Notes: generated from the sequence alone by a model not told the origin. Positions 1 to 7,321 are shown, counted from the first letter of the stretch. The stretch: 13,522 nt of DNA from JADYYB01 sp964402985 (GCA_964402985.1 CAYOET010000050.1:1-13522); one strand, 5' to 3'. Program-made: numbers and translations.

Positions 1-1036
1 TCTTGGCGGCGATCACCCGCTCGAAGGCCGTCGAGCACAGCGCGACTGTCTCCTCGTCCTTGCCGTGGCCACGAAGGCTGGCCGCGATCTTCTCGTGGAC
101 GACCTCGACCGGATCGTCGAACTGCACGCCGAACATCTCGCGCGCAAAGTTCTGGAAGAGGCCGTAGGGGCGCGCCGCATCGTAGGGAATGCCGGTCATG
201 ACGATCCAGCCGCCCTCGGTCGTTTCGTCCCAATCCTTCTTGAGCTCGGCGAGGAGGCGGCTCTTGCCCAGCCCGGCTTCGCCGAGGAGGCCGACGATCT
301 GCCCGCGCCCGGCCCGCACATTGGCGATCGCGGCGCGCAGCTGCGCGAACTCCCGGTCGCGGCCGATCAGCGGCGCGCTCACCCCCTCGATGCCGCGCAC
401 GCGGCCGGGCTCGGCCTTGGGCCCGATCACGCGGTAGGCAGGCATGCGCTCGGCCTTGCCCTTGAGCTCGATCTCGCCCAGCGACTCGACGTCGAAGAGC
501 GGCGCCACCAGCCGGTAGGTGTCGACCGAGAGAAGGATCGTGCCCGGAGCGGCCGCCTGCTCCATCCGCGCGGCGACGTTGACCGCGTCGCCCAACGCGT
601 CCATCCCGCGGTCGGCGCCGACATCGGACACCACCACCGGTCCGGTGTTGATGCCGATGCGGACGTCGAAGTCGAGGCCGCGTTCCGCCTTGACTCGTCC
701 GCGAACGACGTGGCTCGCCTCGATCATGTCGAGCGCCGCGAGCACCGCTCGCCGCGGGTCGTCCTCGTGCGAAGTCGGCGCGCCGAAGAAGGCGAGCACC
801 CCGTCGCCGAGGAGCTTGGCCACCGTGCCCTCGTAGCGGACGATGGGCGCGGTGAGGTCGTGGAACGCCTCGTTGAGAAGCTCCGTCCAATCCTCGGGGT
901 CGAGCTGCTCGGCAAGCGAGGTCGAATTGACCACGTCGCAGAACAGCGCGGTGATGATGCGTCTCTCGCCCTGGACGGCCGCCGCGTCGGCGGTGCGGCC
1001 TCGGCCGGATGGGAGCGTCGGTGTGGTGTCTGGCAT
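1..1036 (-). CDS. Class III adenylate/guanylate cyclase fused to AAA-type ATPase (3' end outside window)
   Basis: The first 345 residues are visible; the C-terminus lies beyond base 1. Residues 25-200 form a class III nucleotidyl cyclase domain: the first metal-binding Asp34 is in FCDVVNST, the second Asp78 in LGDGVLAFFG, and the GDAVNVAARMEQ stretch (149-160) carries the Asn and Arg expected for transition-state binding. The Lys of ELKGKAE (about 192) sits where the purine-recognising Lys usually is. After a linker a P-loop NTPase begins, with Walker A GEAGLGKS at 252-259. This is the well-known cyclase-ATPase architecture, which usually continues with a long TPR-like region, so much of the protein is probably missing here. 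Such proteins make cAMP (rarely cGMP) in the cytoplasm; the activating signal is unknown. The start at 1036 follows a GGGAA ribosome-binding site seven bases upstream. It lies downstream of the ybaK-like gene in the same direction, with a 122-base gap. Confidence 0.9.
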   Translation of the reverse strand, partial: MPDTTPTLPSGRGRTADAAAVQGERRIITALFCDVVNSTSLAEQLDPEDWTELLNEAFHDLTAPIVRYEGTVAKLLGDGVLAFFGAPTSHEDDPRRAVLAALDMIEASHVVRGRVKAERGLDFDVRIGINTGPVVVSDVGADRGMDALGDAVNVAARMEQAAAPGTILLSVDTYRLVAPLFDVESLGEIELKGKAERMPAYRVIGPKAEPGRVRGIEGVSAPLIGRDREFAQLRAAIANVRAGRGQIVGLLGEAGLGKSRLLAELKKDWDETTEGGWIVMTGIPYDAARPYGLFQNFAREMFGVQFDDPVEVVHEKIAASLRGHGKDEETVALCSTAFERVIAAK

Positions 1037-1061
1037 GGCGGATTTCCCGGGAGGAAGGCGA

Positions 1062-1067
1062 AGTATA
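1062..1067 (-). promoter_or_regulatory. Candidate -10 element for the cyclase gene
   Basis: On the minus strand TATACT matches the sigma-70 -10 consensus at 5 of 6 positions. It would start transcription about 20 bases before the cyclase ATG, leaving room for the GGGAA ribosome-binding site. No convincing -35 hexamer is seen 16-18 bases further upstream, so this is a weak call. Confidence 0.25.
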
Positions 1068-1158
1068 GACCCAGTCTGCTGCCCACCGGTAGGCTCGGTC
1101 ACGCGCCCACCCGAGCGCAAGCGATCGCTCGATCGGCCTCCCCGGCCGACCGGCTCGC

Positions 1159-1632
1159 TTATGACTCCTCCCTGACGTCGGCAGGAGTGCCGCCGGTCAG
1201 GGCGAGTAGTTTCTCGAAGCTGGTCCGAAACACCGAGTTGGGAGACCCGGCGGCGGCGAAGATCGGATCGAGCGCCGCGAGATCGCGGTCGATCACCACG
1301 ATCGGCGCGGTGCGATGGGCGACCGGCGCCACCCCGCCGATGGCGAAACCGGTGACCTCGCGCACCCACAAGCCTTCGGCGCGCTCGACCGGCCGCCCGA
1401 TCAGCGCGGCGACCTTCGCGGGATCGACGCGATTGGCGCCCGAGGTGACGACCAGCACCGACCGCTCTCCGGCCCGCAGCACGATCGACTTTGCGATCTG
1501 CGCGACGGCGCACCCTGCGGCGGCGGCGGCATCCGCCGCGGTCTTCGTGCTCGCCGCGAACTCGAGGATATCGCCCTCATGGCCGGCCGCCACCAGCGCC
1601 GCCCGCACCCGTTCGACCGAACCAGACGCCAT
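1159..1632 (-). CDS. YbaK/EbsC-family aminoacyl-tRNA deacylase
   Basis: This 157-residue protein spans the full usual length of a single-domain YbaK/ProX-type editing protein. Family features are visible: AQIAKSIVLRAGERSVLVV (residues about 43-62) contains the conserved Lys of the active-site strand, followed by a VTSGANRVDPAKVAALIGRPV segment, a GFAIGGVAPVAH segment and the C-terminal FAAAGSPNSVFRTSFEKLLALTG region. Members hydrolyse mischarged aminoacyl-tRNAs (for example Cys-tRNA-Pro or Ala-tRNA-Pro) in the cytoplasm; the exact substrate cannot be told from the sequence. The ATG at 1632 is preceded by a purine-rich GTGAGGG stretch that is very close to the start. The gene lies upstream of the cyclase in the same direction, separated by 122 bases, so cotranscription is possible but unproven. 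A terminator-like hairpin upstream suggests it has its own promoter. Confidence 0.88.
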   Translation of the reverse strand: MASGSVERVRAALVAAGHEGDILEFAASTKTAADAAAAAGCAVAQIAKSIVLRAGERSVLVVTSGANRVDPAKVAALIGRPVERAEGLWVREVTGFAIGGVAPVAHRTAPIVVIDRDLAALDPIFAAAGSPNSVFRTSFEKLLALTGGTPADVREES

Positions 1633-1714
1633 ACCCTCACCCGCCGCTCTCGCCGCTTGGTTCTAGCTAAACGCCGCTCGAGCTGCACCGCGGCCGCGGC
1701 CTGCTCCACAAATG

Positions 1715-1753
1715 AAAAGCCCGGCCTCTCTTGGGGGGTGGGAGAGGCCGGGC
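1715..1753 (-). terminator. Intrinsic terminator candidate downstream of the small RNA
   Basis: A perfect 12-base-pair stem (arms 1719-1730 and 1742-1753, GCCCGGCCTCTC and its complement) encloses an 11-base loop. On the minus strand it is followed by TTTTCATTT, a short U tract. No protein gene reads into it from the right on this strand, so it most likely ends the small RNA transcript. On the plus strand no T tract follows. Confidence 0.6.
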
Positions 1754-1918
1754 CAGGTCAGGAGAGCAGACTTGATCTGCCCTTGCCATTCACATGGTGC
1801 CGAGTCTTGGCATTTCAACCCCCCGCGATCCACGCCGGACGGGGTACGTCGCCTCCAAGAGCCGGGTCCCGCACAAGCGGCATCATAGCCAGGGCGCAGG
1901 GTTCGACTTGACAGCCGA
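1750..1918 (-). ncRNA. Structured small RNA candidate, 6S-RNA-like (ends approximate)
   Basis: The minus strand folds into one long interrupted hairpin. The outer stem pairs GCCCTGGCTAT (1895-1885) with ATGGCAAGGGC (1789-1779): 10 of 11 positions pair, one as G-U. The inner stem pairs CCGGCTCTTGG (1865-1855) with CCAAGACUCGG (1810-1800): again 10 of 11 pair, one as G-U. Between them is an asymmetric bubble whose 5' side contains a small CCGC-UUGU-GCGG hairpin. The apex holds an ACCCC/GGGGT stem. Both G-U pairs would be A-C mismatches on the plus strand, so the minus strand is the likely transcript. A weak closing helix near 1916-1909 and 1760-1751 would give about 165 nucleotides. A long rod with a central bubble is the hallmark of 6S RNA, which binds the sigma-70 RNA polymerase. 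I identify it by shape only, not by sequence match; another regulatory RNA is possible. No clear promoter was found. Confidence 0.5.
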
Positions 1919-2024
1919 GGCACCGCCTGACGGAATGTTGCAGCTCCGCGGCCACAGGGGGTCCGCGCAGCTGCATTTGATAAAAAAAGTGCACCCGTGG
2001 GGAAGCCCACACAGGAGGACTGCA

Positions 2025-3785
2025 ATGAAGTCACGCATAAAGGCCCTTGCCGCACTAGCGGCAGCGGGGGTCGCCGGCATTGCTATGCCGGCCGCCGCCG
2101 AAGTTCCGTTCGAGCGCCTCGTCAATCCGGAGCCCGAGAACTGGCTCCAGTATGGAGGCAACTACAGCAACTGGCGCTATTCCCAGCTCGACCAGATCAA
2201 CCGCGACAACGTGGGCGATCTCGAGGTCAAGTTCATGTTTTCGCTCGGTGGTCGTTCCACCGGCGGCACCCTCAACGGCAAGGAAGAGGGCGTGATCCTC
2301 GCAGATGGAGGTTTCCTCTACACTGTCGATACGTGGGCACGTCTCATGAAATGGGACGTCACCACGGGTGACCGCGCCACGCCGCTGTGGCGCTTCAACC
2401 CTGAGATCACGAAGTCGCGCACCCAGCGCGGGGCGTTCCTCTATGACGACGGGGTGTTCGTCGGCACCAATGACACCCGCCTCATCCGCGTCAACGCGGA
2501 CACCGGCGAGGTGGTCTTCGACGTCCCCACTCCAGTCACGCCGGATCCGCAATACGGCACGCCCTCGCCCGACACGCAGGGCTTCACCTCCGCCCCGCTG
2601 GTGGTCCGCACGGCCGGCGGTCTTGACGTCATGATGCAGGGCGAGTCGACCGGCGGCCAGCGCGGCACGATCAGCTATGTGGTCGGCGTCGACGCCAACA
2701 CCGGCGACGAAGTGTGGCGGTCGTACTCGGTTCCGTTCCCGGGCGAGCCGGGTCACGAGACCTGGGAAGACGACCACCAGGCGTGGCGCACCGGCGGTGG
2801 CGGTGTCTGGACGCACCAGGCGTTCGATCCCGACCTCAACCTCGTCTACTACGGCACGGGCGACGCTCACCCGACCTTCGACCCCGCCTTCCGTCCCGGC
2901 GACAATTTGTGGACCGCCTCGACCATCGCGGTGAACGCGGATACCGGCGAGAAGGTCTGGTATTTCCAGGAAACCCCGAACGAGCAGTGGGACTACGACT
3001 CGCCGAGCAACCGTCTCTTGTTCGACGCGCTCGACGGCACCAAGGTGGTCGGCAACTTCTCGCGCAACGGCTACTTCTACACGCACAACCGCGAGACCGG
3101 CGCTTTCATCTCAGCCAACCCGCACACCGACGTGAACTGGACCGCCGGCATTGACCCGAAGTCCGGCCGCCCGGTCGACTACGTTCCGGGTGCTGGCGTG
3201 CAGCGTTATGCTGGCGTCGGCCCGGTTCGCGGCGAAACCACCGGCGACTCCTGCCCAACATGGTCGGGTGGTCCGGAAGGCATGAACCCGCCGTCCTTCG
3301 ATCCGACCCGTCGCGTCGCGTACCTCCAGTTCGCTGAAGGTTGCCTCGGCGCTGCAACCCTGTCCAATTGGCCAGGCAAGGAAGGTCCTCCGCAAGAGGC
3401 CCTGAACGTGGGCATGGGCGCAGGGACCTCGGTCCAACGCACCCCGCCTGCCGTCCGACCCACCCACACGATCATCGCCTTCAACGTCGACACTGGCGAG
3501 CGCATGGCCGAGTACGTCCGCGAGGGCGAGGGCCGTCCGGAGACCGGTACGCTCTCGACCGCCGGCAATATTGTATTCGCCGGCTCGGTGCGCGGTGAGG
3601 TGTTCATCATGGACTCCGACACCCTCGCCCCGATCTGGACGTTCAATGTCGGCATGGAGATCACCGCTCCGTTCTCGACCTGGATGGTCGATGGCAAGCA
3701 GTACTTCGGCGTGACCGCCGGCGGCGACGGCAACGGCCTCTGGCAGCGCGGCGCCACCGCCGTGGTGTTCGGCCTGCGGGACTGA
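2025..3785 (+). CDS. Periplasmic PQQ-dependent dehydrogenase, alcohol dehydrogenase-like, atypical metal site
   Basis: The 586-residue protein has a Sec signal peptide (cleavage near AAA-E, residue 25/26) and the eight-bladed quinoprotein propeller, with repeats such as DANTGDEVW, NADTGEKVW and NVDTGERMA. Members oxidise alcohols or related substrates in the periplasm and pass electrons to a cytochrome c. The catalytic base is Asp323 in QWDYD. Asp325 two residues later is the extra Asp typical of lanthanide-dependent XoxF/ExaF enzymes. Arg347 in SRNGYFY matches the active-site Arg. Oddities: the usual metal-binding Glu aligns with Gln212 (GGQRG), the usual Asn of GTGN is Asp280 (GTGD), and the vicinal Cys-Cys pair of methanol dehydrogenases is absent. 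Only Cys410 and Cys440 remain, probably the conserved second disulfide. There is no haem motif, so it is not a quinohaemoprotein. The ATG at 2025 is set by AGGAGG and the signal peptide. Substrate is unknown. Confidence 0.9.
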   Translation: MKSRIKALAALAAAGVAGIAMPAAAEVPFERLVNPEPENWLQYGGNYSNWRYSQLDQINRDNVGDLEVKFMFSLGGRSTGGTLNGKEEGVILADGGFLYTVDTWARLMKWDVTTGDRATPLWRFNPEITKSRTQRGAFLYDDGVFVGTNDTRLIRVNADTGEVVFDVPTPVTPDPQYGTPSPDTQGFTSAPLVVRTAGGLDVMMQGESTGGQRGTISYVVGVDANTGDEVWRSYSVPFPGEPGHETWEDDHQAWRTGGGGVWTHQAFDPDLNLVYYGTGDAHPTFDPAFRPGDNLWTASTIAVNADTGEKVWYFQETPNEQWDYDSPSNRLLFDALDGTKVVGNFSRNGYFYTHNRETGAFISANPHTDVNWTAGIDPKSGRPVDYVPGAGVQRYAGVGPVRGETTGDSCPTWSGGPEGMNPPSFDPTRRVAYLQFAEGCLGAATLSNWPGKEGPPQEALNVGMGAGTSVQRTPPAVRPTHTIIAFNVDTGERMAEYVREGEGRPETGTLSTAGNIVFAGSVRGEVFIMDSDTLAPIWTFNVGMEITAPFSTWMVDGKQYFGVTAGGDGNGLWQRGATAVVFGLRD

Positions 3786-3810
3786 TCGTCTCGCGCAATT
3801 GAACAACGAA

Positions 3811-3834
3811 AGGGGGAGCCTCGGCTCCCCCTCT
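3811..3834 (+). terminator. Intrinsic terminator after the PQQ dehydrogenase gene
   Basis: A perfect stem, GGGGGAGC (3812-3819) with GCTCCCCC (3824-3831), closes a CTCG tetraloop, and A3811-T3832 adds one more pair. It begins 26 bases after the dehydrogenase stop. The following TCTT is a poor U tract, but position and stem strength fit termination. It separates the dehydrogenase transcript from the next three genes. Confidence 0.65.
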
Positions 3835-3915
3835 TGGTTCGTGATGGTACAACGCTCACACCAAGAGCCGGGACAGCGGGCCGCTCCGTCGTCAGATGGG
3901 TTCAGGGAGTGCGTG

Positions 3916-4695
3916 ATGATTGACCGGATTGCTCCGGTCGGTACGGCACGGATCGTGCTGGCCGGAATTGCTGCGTTGTCCAGCTGGCTGCTCGCGACGC
4001 TTCCGGCCGCCGCCCAATACGACAAGGCCCGCATCTGGGAGCTGCTGCCCGGCACGCCGGTGGCCGAACTCCGCGCCGAGTTCCTCGATCCGCATTGCGG
4101 CACCAATGGCGGGCCGCCCTCCTCGCGCCTCGCCAGTTTCGCCGATTTCGCGGAATGCCGGCCCGACGCCGCGACCGGGCTCTACGAGGTCTGGTTCACC
4201 GAGGACGACGAGGCGGAGTACGTGTCTCGCGCCTATCGCGCGCAGCTCGACATGTACGGCCCGTCGGCGGTCAACGTCCTCTACAACCACCGTGTCATCT
4301 ACTCGATCCTCGTCGACGCCCGCGGCGTCGTGCAGGGCTATCGCATCGTCACCGATCCCCGCGAGGACGCCGTCGCCCGCATCGACGCCGAGTATCTCGG
4401 CGACGCGATGCGTGGCCTCTTCGGGTATGGCCTCTTCGCGTGCGAAGACCTGCCTGCCGCCGATGGCGAGACCCCGATCGAAGGGCGCTTGGTCAAGCAG
4501 AACTGCGTCGCCGACCTTCCCGACGGACGTCACGTGCGGATCGAGCGCCGCTATTTCTACAAGCGCGGCCAGTTCGCGGTCGACCCGCTCACCGGCATCG
4601 GCACAGTCAACCAGTTCGAGAGCACCGCCCGCGTCGAGGTCATCGCCGCCGACGTGCTCGCGCCGCAAACCCCTGCCCCGACCCCGGCTCCCTAG
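3916..4695 (+). CDS. Exported protein of unknown function, four cysteines
   Basis: I do not recognise this 259-residue protein. The ATG at 3916 follows AGGGAG by six bases and opens a clear signal peptide: a hydrophobic segment at about 12-30 ending LPAAA-Q near residue 33/34. An in-frame ATG at 3799 would bury the signal peptide and run through the preceding terminator, so it was rejected. The mature part has four cysteines (61, 81, 176, 197), enough for two disulfides, and many aromatic and acidic residues. The DPHCGTNGGPPSSRL stretch (58-72) and a WFTEDDEAEYVSRAYR segment (93-108) are distinctive. The tail is Pro/Ala-rich (PQTPAPTPAP-like). No transmembrane segment or catalytic motif was noticed in the mature part. 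It starts a run of three exported proteins, and the next gene begins 39 bases downstream, so they are probably one operon acting outside the cytoplasm. Confidence 0.8.
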   Translation: MIDRIAPVGTARIVLAGIAALSSWLLATLPAAAQYDKARIWELLPGTPVAELRAEFLDPHCGTNGGPPSSRLASFADFAECRPDAATGLYEVWFTEDDEAEYVSRAYRAQLDMYGPSAVNVLYNHRVIYSILVDARGVVQGYRIVTDPREDAVARIDAEYLGDAMRGLFGYGLFACEDLPAADGETPIEGRLVKQNCVADLPDGRHVRIERRYFYKRGQFAVDPLTGIGTVNQFESTARVEVIAADVLAPQTPAPTPAP

Positions 4696-4734
4696 GAATC
4701 GCGCTCCCCGCAACACACAACACCGAGGACAGAA

Positions 4735-5193
4735 ATGAAGCTCGCCGCCCCGCTCGTCGCCCTCCCGGCACTGTTGACGGCCCCGGCATTCGCGCAGGAC
4801 GGCCAAGTCTACCAGCAAGGCGACTTCTTCATCGACCAGCAGTCGACCAATTGCGGCGAGGCGCAGACGGTGGTCGCGCGCAGCGCCGAGTTCCTGATCC
4901 AGGAGCGCAACCAGGGTCTCGAGATCGTCATCGACGGGACCCGCTTCGACCCCCTGCCGCACGGGGTGAAGCTCTTCATCTACTACCAGTTCTGCACCAA
5001 CATGTTCTTCCTCGACGAAGCGACGGCCGACAACTACGCAACCGGAATCGGCCTTCGCGAGGGCTGGATGACCACCGATGTCGTCAACCTCGTCTGTTTG
5101 CCGGAAGTCGCACCGGTCGAGATCTGGCCGGACAAGCCCGACGCCGCGCGCTGCACGATCATCGGCGACCTCGTCCGCAACTCCCTGCGCTAG
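4735..5193 (+). CDS. Small exported protein of unknown function, four cysteines
   Basis: This 152-residue protein is not recognised. The ATG at 4735 follows GAGGA (4725-4729) by five bases and begins a Sec signal peptide, MKLAAPLVALPALLTAPAFA-Q, with cleavage after residue 20. The mature chain of about 132 residues holds four cysteines (40, 87, 121, 140), an even number suited to two disulfides. STNCGEAQTVVARSAEFLI and a VKLFIYYQFCTNMFF stretch (78-92) are the most distinctive parts. No transmembrane segment outside the signal peptide and no metal or haem motif is seen. It lies 39 bases after the 259-residue exported protein and 49 bases before the exported pentapeptide-repeat protein, with matching cysteine count to the former. 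The two may be partners, but this is inference from position only. Confidence 0.78.
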   Translation: MKLAAPLVALPALLTAPAFAQDGQVYQQGDFFIDQQSTNCGEAQTVVARSAEFLIQERNQGLEIVIDGTRFDPLPHGVKLFIYYQFCTNMFFLDEATADNYATGIGLREGWMTTDVVNLVCLPEVAPVEIWPDKPDAARCTIIGDLVRNSLR

Positions 5194-5242
5194 GCGGCCG
5201 CTCTCCCGTCCGAAACAATCCTGTCCCTCAAGGTCCAGCCGA

Positions 5243-6058
5243 ATGCGCCTCTCAGTCCTCCTCCCCTTCGCGATGGCCGCCGCCTTGTCCGCCGGCACGA
5301 GCACCGCCGCGGCGCAGGACCGCGACGCGTTTCTCGCCGGCACCACCATCAACTGCCCGGGATGCGATCTCACCGGCGCGCAGCTCCAGCGCCGCGACTT
5401 GACCGGCGCCGACCTCTCCGGCGCTAACCTCACCAACGCTTCGCTGCACCGCTCGGTCCTGACCGACGCCAACTTCTCGGGCGCGACGCTTCAGGCGGCC
5501 AACCTCAACAAGACGATCGCCCTCCGCGCCAATTTCAGCAACGCGAAGATGCCGCGCGCGCTGATGTTCGAGGCCGACGCCAGCGGCATCAATCTGAGCG
5601 GCGCTGACCTCAGCGGGGCGTTCCTCGGATCGATCCGGCTCACCCGCGCCAATCTCGACGGCGCCAACCTCCAATATGCGGATCTCGAGGACGCCTTCCT
5701 CAACGACGCGAGCCTCGTCAACGCCACCCTCGAGGGCACCGACTTCTATAACGCGACGTTCCTGCGCGCCGACATGCCGGGCGCGAACGCCACCGGCGCC
5801 TTCCTCGGCCACGCGATCATGCGCAACGCCGACCTCACCGGCGCGAACTTCACCGGCGCCTATATGTTCGCCGTCGATCTCGGCGGATCGACCCTCACCA
5901 ACGCCGACTTCTCGCGTAGCGTCCTCACCTCGGCGATCTTCCGCGCCACCGAACAGACCGGCGCGGTATTCACCGGTGCGGTGATGCCGGACAACGCCTC
6001 GCGCCGCGAGCAGCTGCCCCCCTCCCTGCGCCCCGACCCGAACGCGCCGACGCCGTAG
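5243..6058 (+). CDS. Exported pentapeptide-repeat protein
   Basis: This 271-residue protein has a signal peptide (hydrophobic 4-17, cleavage near TAAA-Q at 24/25). From about residue 42 to 246 it consists almost entirely of A(D/N)LxG-type pentapeptides, such as GADLSGANLTNASL and GANLQYADLEDAFL, about 40 repeats. Pentapeptide arrays fold into a right-handed quadrilateral beta-helix, here about ten coils. The array starts just after a Cys-Pro-Gly-Cys pair (38-41), and the tail is Pro-rich and disordered. Cytoplasmic members include gyrase-protecting proteins, but an exported one cannot act that way directly, so its role is unknown. The ATG at 5243 was chosen for the signal peptide, with a weak AAGG ribosome-binding site; the open frame extends upstream to 5078 but overlaps the preceding gene. 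It ends two bases before the convergent mnmA stop. Confidence 0.88.
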   Translation: MRLSVLLPFAMAAALSAGTSTAAAQDRDAFLAGTTINCPGCDLTGAQLQRRDLTGADLSGANLTNASLHRSVLTDANFSGATLQAANLNKTIALRANFSNAKMPRALMFEADASGINLSGADLSGAFLGSIRLTRANLDGANLQYADLEDAFLNDASLVNATLEGTDFYNATFLRADMPGANATGAFLGHAIMRNADLTGANFTGAYMFAVDLGGSTLTNADFSRSVLTSAIFRATEQTGAVFTGAVMPDNASRREQLPPSLRPDPNAPTP

Positions 6059-6060
6059 GG

Positions 6061-7239
6061 TTACGCGAAGGCGGCCGCCGCCTTGCGAGCAGCCGTTGCG
6101 GGCTTCTCGGTCGTAGCGATGAAGCCGCCGCCCAGCACCCGGGCGCCGGCCTCCCCGCTCGCGTAGAACACGCAGGCCTGACCCGGCGCGACGCCAGTCT
6201 CGCCGTCCGGCAGCTCGACCACGACGCGGCCGTCGTCGGCGAGCGAGACCACCGCCGGCTTCGGCGGCCGGGTCGAGCGGACGCGGGCGTAGAGGTCGAT
6301 CCCCTCCCCGCCTCGCGACGGGTCGCCGAGCGCCTTCTCGCCAAGCCAGTTCACGTCGCGAAGGACGATGCGCCGCGTCTCGAGCGCGCTCCGCGGCCCG
6401 ATGACGAGGCGCCGCGTCGCCGGCTCGAGGCGGACGACGTAGAGCGGTTCGCCGGCGGCGACGCCGATGCCGCGGCGCTGGCCGACCGTATAGTGGATGA
6501 GGCCGGCATGCTGGCCGAGCACCCGCCCTGCGAGGTCGACGATATCGCCCGGCTCGGCCGCTCCCGGCTTCAGCTTCTCGATGAGATCGCTGTAGCGGCC
6601 CGAGGGCACGAAGCAGATGTCCTGGCTGTCGGCCTTGTCGGCGACGACGAGGCCGAGCCGCCGCGCCTCCTCGCGCACCTCGGCCTTGCCGAGGCCGCCG
6701 AGTGGGAAGCGGAGGAAATCGAGCTGCTCGGCAGTCGTGCCGAAGAGGAAATAGGTCTGGTCGCGCTCTGCGTCTGCGGGGCGGAACAGCGCGCGCCGCC
6801 CGCCGACCGGCCGGCTCGCCACGTAGTGGCCCGTCGCCAGCACGTCGGCGTTGAGCTGCCGGGCTGTGCCCATGAGATCCGAGAACTTGACGGTCTGGTT
6901 GCACGACACGCACGGCACCGGCGTCTCGCCCGCGACGTAGCTCGCCGCGAAGGGCTCGATCACCGAGCGGCGGAAGCGCTCCTCGTAGTCGAGGACATAG
7001 TGCGGGATGCCGAGCGTCTCGGCGACGCGCCGCGCGTCGTGGATGTCCTGCCCGGCGCAGCACGCGCCCTTCCGGTGCGTGGTCGCGCCGTGATCGTAGA
7101 GCTGCAGCGTGATGCCGATTACGTCGTAGCCCTCGCGCGCCAGCAGCCCGGCGACGACCGACGAGTCGACCCCGCCCGACATCGCGACAACAACGCGGGT
7201 GTCGGCGGGGGCACGGGGAAGATCGAGCGAATTCAGCAT
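6061..7239 (-). CDS. mnmA: tRNA-specific 2-thiouridylase MnmA
   Basis: MnmA makes the 2-thio group of uridine 34 in Lys, Glu and Gln tRNAs, using ATP to adenylate the base and sulfur delivered as a persulfide. The 392-residue length is normal, with a short N-terminal extension. The PP-loop ATP site SGGVDSS is at 21-27. The two catalytic cysteines are Cys113 in SCNQTVKF and Cys209 in SQDICFVP. TGHYVA (136-141), DQTYFL (160-165) and IHYTVGQRRGIGV (248-260) are family signatures. The start at 7239 was chosen because it lies just upstream of RVVVAMSGG; the frame is open further upstream, but that stretch is Arg-rich and unlike the family. No strong ribosome-binding site precedes it. The enzyme is cytoplasmic and monocistronic here, with a 2-base gap to the convergent pentapeptide gene and no visible terminator between them. 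Confidence 0.96.
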   Translation of the reverse strand: MLNSLDLPRAPADTRVVVAMSGGVDSSVVAGLLAREGYDVIGITLQLYDHGATTHRKGACCAGQDIHDARRVAETLGIPHYVLDYEERFRRSVIEPFAASYVAGETPVPCVSCNQTVKFSDLMGTARQLNADVLATGHYVASRPVGGRRALFRPADAERDQTYFLFGTTAEQLDFLRFPLGGLGKAEVREEARRLGLVVADKADSQDICFVPSGRYSDLIEKLKPGAAEPGDIVDLAGRVLGQHAGLIHYTVGQRRGIGVAAGEPLYVVRLEPATRRLVIGPRSALETRRIVLRDVNWLGEKALGDPSRGGEGIDLYARVRSTRPPKPAVVSLADDGRVVVELPDGETGVAPGQACVFYASGEAGARVLGGGFIATTEKPATAARKAAAAFA

Positions 7240-7321
7240 GATGCGTGGCTTGCCGGAGGCTTGGCGATAGCCGCTTGCGCGGCTTCGCAGGCCGGACCTA
7301 ACCCTTCGAGCCCGAATCTTC

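Larger units (their letters stand above)
1633..2024. other. 392-base intergenic region without a protein gene
   Basis: No reading frame here looks like a protein. The region separates the divergent ybaK-like and PQQ-dehydrogenase genes. It holds a structured RNA candidate on the minus strand (about 1750-1918), a terminator-like hairpin just beyond it (1715-1753), a 12-base palindrome at 1688-1699, and the ribosome-binding site of the dehydrogenase (AGGAGG, 2013-2018, six bases before the ATG). A perfect TTGACA hexamer lies at 1908-1913 on the plus strand, but no good -10 follows at 16-18 bases. The dehydrogenase promoter is therefore not located with confidence. Confidence 0.6.

Noticed and set aside
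1688..1699. 12-base CCGCGGCCGCGG palindrome
   Set aside because: Simple G/C palindrome expected by chance in such a GC-rich sequence; no linked gene or repeat copy.
1908..1913. Perfect TTGACA on the plus strand as -35 of the PQQ dehydrogenase
   Set aside because: No acceptable -10 lies 16-18 bases downstream, and the site falls at the 5' end of the opposite-strand RNA candidate.
1861..1920. tRNA gene suggested by GGTTCGACT-like T-loop on the plus strand
   Set aside because: The surrounding sequence gives no acceptor, D or anticodon arms in cloverleaf order.
2055..3086. 343-codon minus-strand reading frame inside the PQQ dehydrogenase gene
   Set aside because: Shadow frame produced by codon bias; no recognisable protein features or start signals.
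3799..3915. Upstream start for the 259-residue exported protein
   Set aside because: It would place the start before the terminator stem and bury the signal peptide; the ATG at 3916 has its own AGGGAG.
5252..7063. 603-codon minus-strand reading frame across the pentapeptide gene and mnmA
   Set aside because: It is antisense to the pentapeptide gene and overlaps mnmA in another frame; the translation is low-complexity and Arg-rich with no domain.
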